A stretch of 64,000 bases of DNA. Origin: Hyphomicrobium sp. GTDB taxonomy: Bacteria > Pseudomonadota > Alphaproteobacteria > Rhizobiales > Hyphomicrobiaceae. The stretch covers positions 1-64,000 of the forward strand of contig RXJH01000002.1 in assembly GCA_003987725.1 (NCBI GenBank), in the 5' to 3' direction. Positions within the stretch are counted from its first letter, which is position 1. Each line of letters starts with the position of its first letter. Made by a program: the position numbers and the translations under genes. This document shows positions 63,827 to 64,000 of the stretch, piece after piece. Under the pieces are notes generated by a model. That model saw only the letters and a list, made by a program, of their open reading frames with translations, was not told where the DNA came from and made no database searches.

Positions 63827-64000
63827 CTATGGGCTGGAGGTATTGAACGTATCGCAGGCATCCATTTTCCCGGATTCCAATCCCGTCTTGAACCATCGCA
63901 CGCGTTGCGCCGCGGTTCCGTGCGTGAATGCATCGGGCACCACCCGCCCCGTCATCTTTTTCTGAATCATGTCGTCGCCGATCTGTGACGCGGCGTTGAG
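63827..64000 (-). CDS. Neutral zinc metallopeptidase (YpfJ-type), C-terminal end
   Basis: The last 57 codons of a gene that enters from beyond the right edge. The residues [33 protein letters not shown] and the ending [17 protein letters not shown] match the C-terminus of the YpfJ/putative_zinc neutral metallopeptidase family. The HExxH catalytic motif would lie outside the window. TAG at 63827-63829. Confidence 0.88.
   Translation of the reverse strand, partial: LNAASQIGDDMIQKKMTGRVVPDAFTHGTAAQRVRWFKTGLESGKMDACDTFNTSSP

Overview
This window is a stretch of chromosome from a GC-rich alphaproteobacterium of the order Hyphomicrobiales (Rhizobiales). A methylotroph close to Hyphomicrobium is the best guess. 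The pointers are a formate-tetrahydrofolate ligase cut by the left edge, a malyl-CoA-lyase-type CoA-ester lyase, order-typical families (IalB, DUF992, HspQ, SPOR proteins), and the run mfd-sdhE-recG-(VOC)-DUF502-SPOR-glmS-glmU. This is judged from recognised protein families, not from a database search. I saw no rRNA, tRNA, CRISPR array, insertion sequence or prophage.

Layout. 1-8.8 kb: C1 gene fragment, DMT exporter with divergent LysR regulator, a cyclic-nucleotide-domain flavoprotein with an FMN reductase, a PCu(A)C copper chaperone, small exported proteins and a cupin. 8.8-13.1 kb: a tight minus-strand operon of an ATP-grasp protein and two different PLP enzymes, which looks like an uncharacterised biosynthetic pathway. 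13.3-15.1 kb: MlaA lipoprotein and a small exported protein. 15.3-26.3 kb: a surface-polysaccharide locus with a CelD-type acetyltransferase, two GT4 glycosyltransferases, Wzx flippase, polysaccharide deacetylase, Wzy-type polymerase, Tat-exported GH5 and a Wzz/BY-kinase-like protein with a degraded P-loop. Its content resembles a holdfast locus. 27.2-31.8 kb: enolase, then queC, queE, queD and queF for preQ1/queuosine, interrupted by an opposite-strand thioesterase and a 37-residue ORF. 31.8-44.4 kb: small exported, stress and hypothetical genes, pirin, DCC oxidoreductase, ParB-like protein, agmatinase, an outer-membrane beta protein, an AidB-type acyl-CoA dehydrogenase, and a structured non-coding stretch. 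44.4-50.4 kb: CoA-ester lyase, hspQ, ialB, and a peptide-type solute-binding protein translationally coupled to an acyl-CoA synthetase. 50.4-64 kb: the DNA repair and cell-wall block (mfd, sdhE, recG, DUF502, SPOR/TPR protein, glmS, glmU, a second SPOR-like protein) and the 3' end of a neutral zinc metallopeptidase gene.

Functional links. glmS and glmU make UDP-GlcNAc for peptidoglycan and probably for the polysaccharide locus. queD, queE, queC and queF cover GTP-derived dihydroneopterin triphosphate to preQ1. The most noteworthy items are the ATP-grasp/PLP operon, the holdfast-like locus with its pseudokinase and a 19-bp perfect palindrome inside the GH5 gene, a QueD lacking its catalytic cysteine, very small genes (27, 37, 39 and 48 residues), and structured intergenic DNA at about 43.0 kb and 44.1-44.3 kb.
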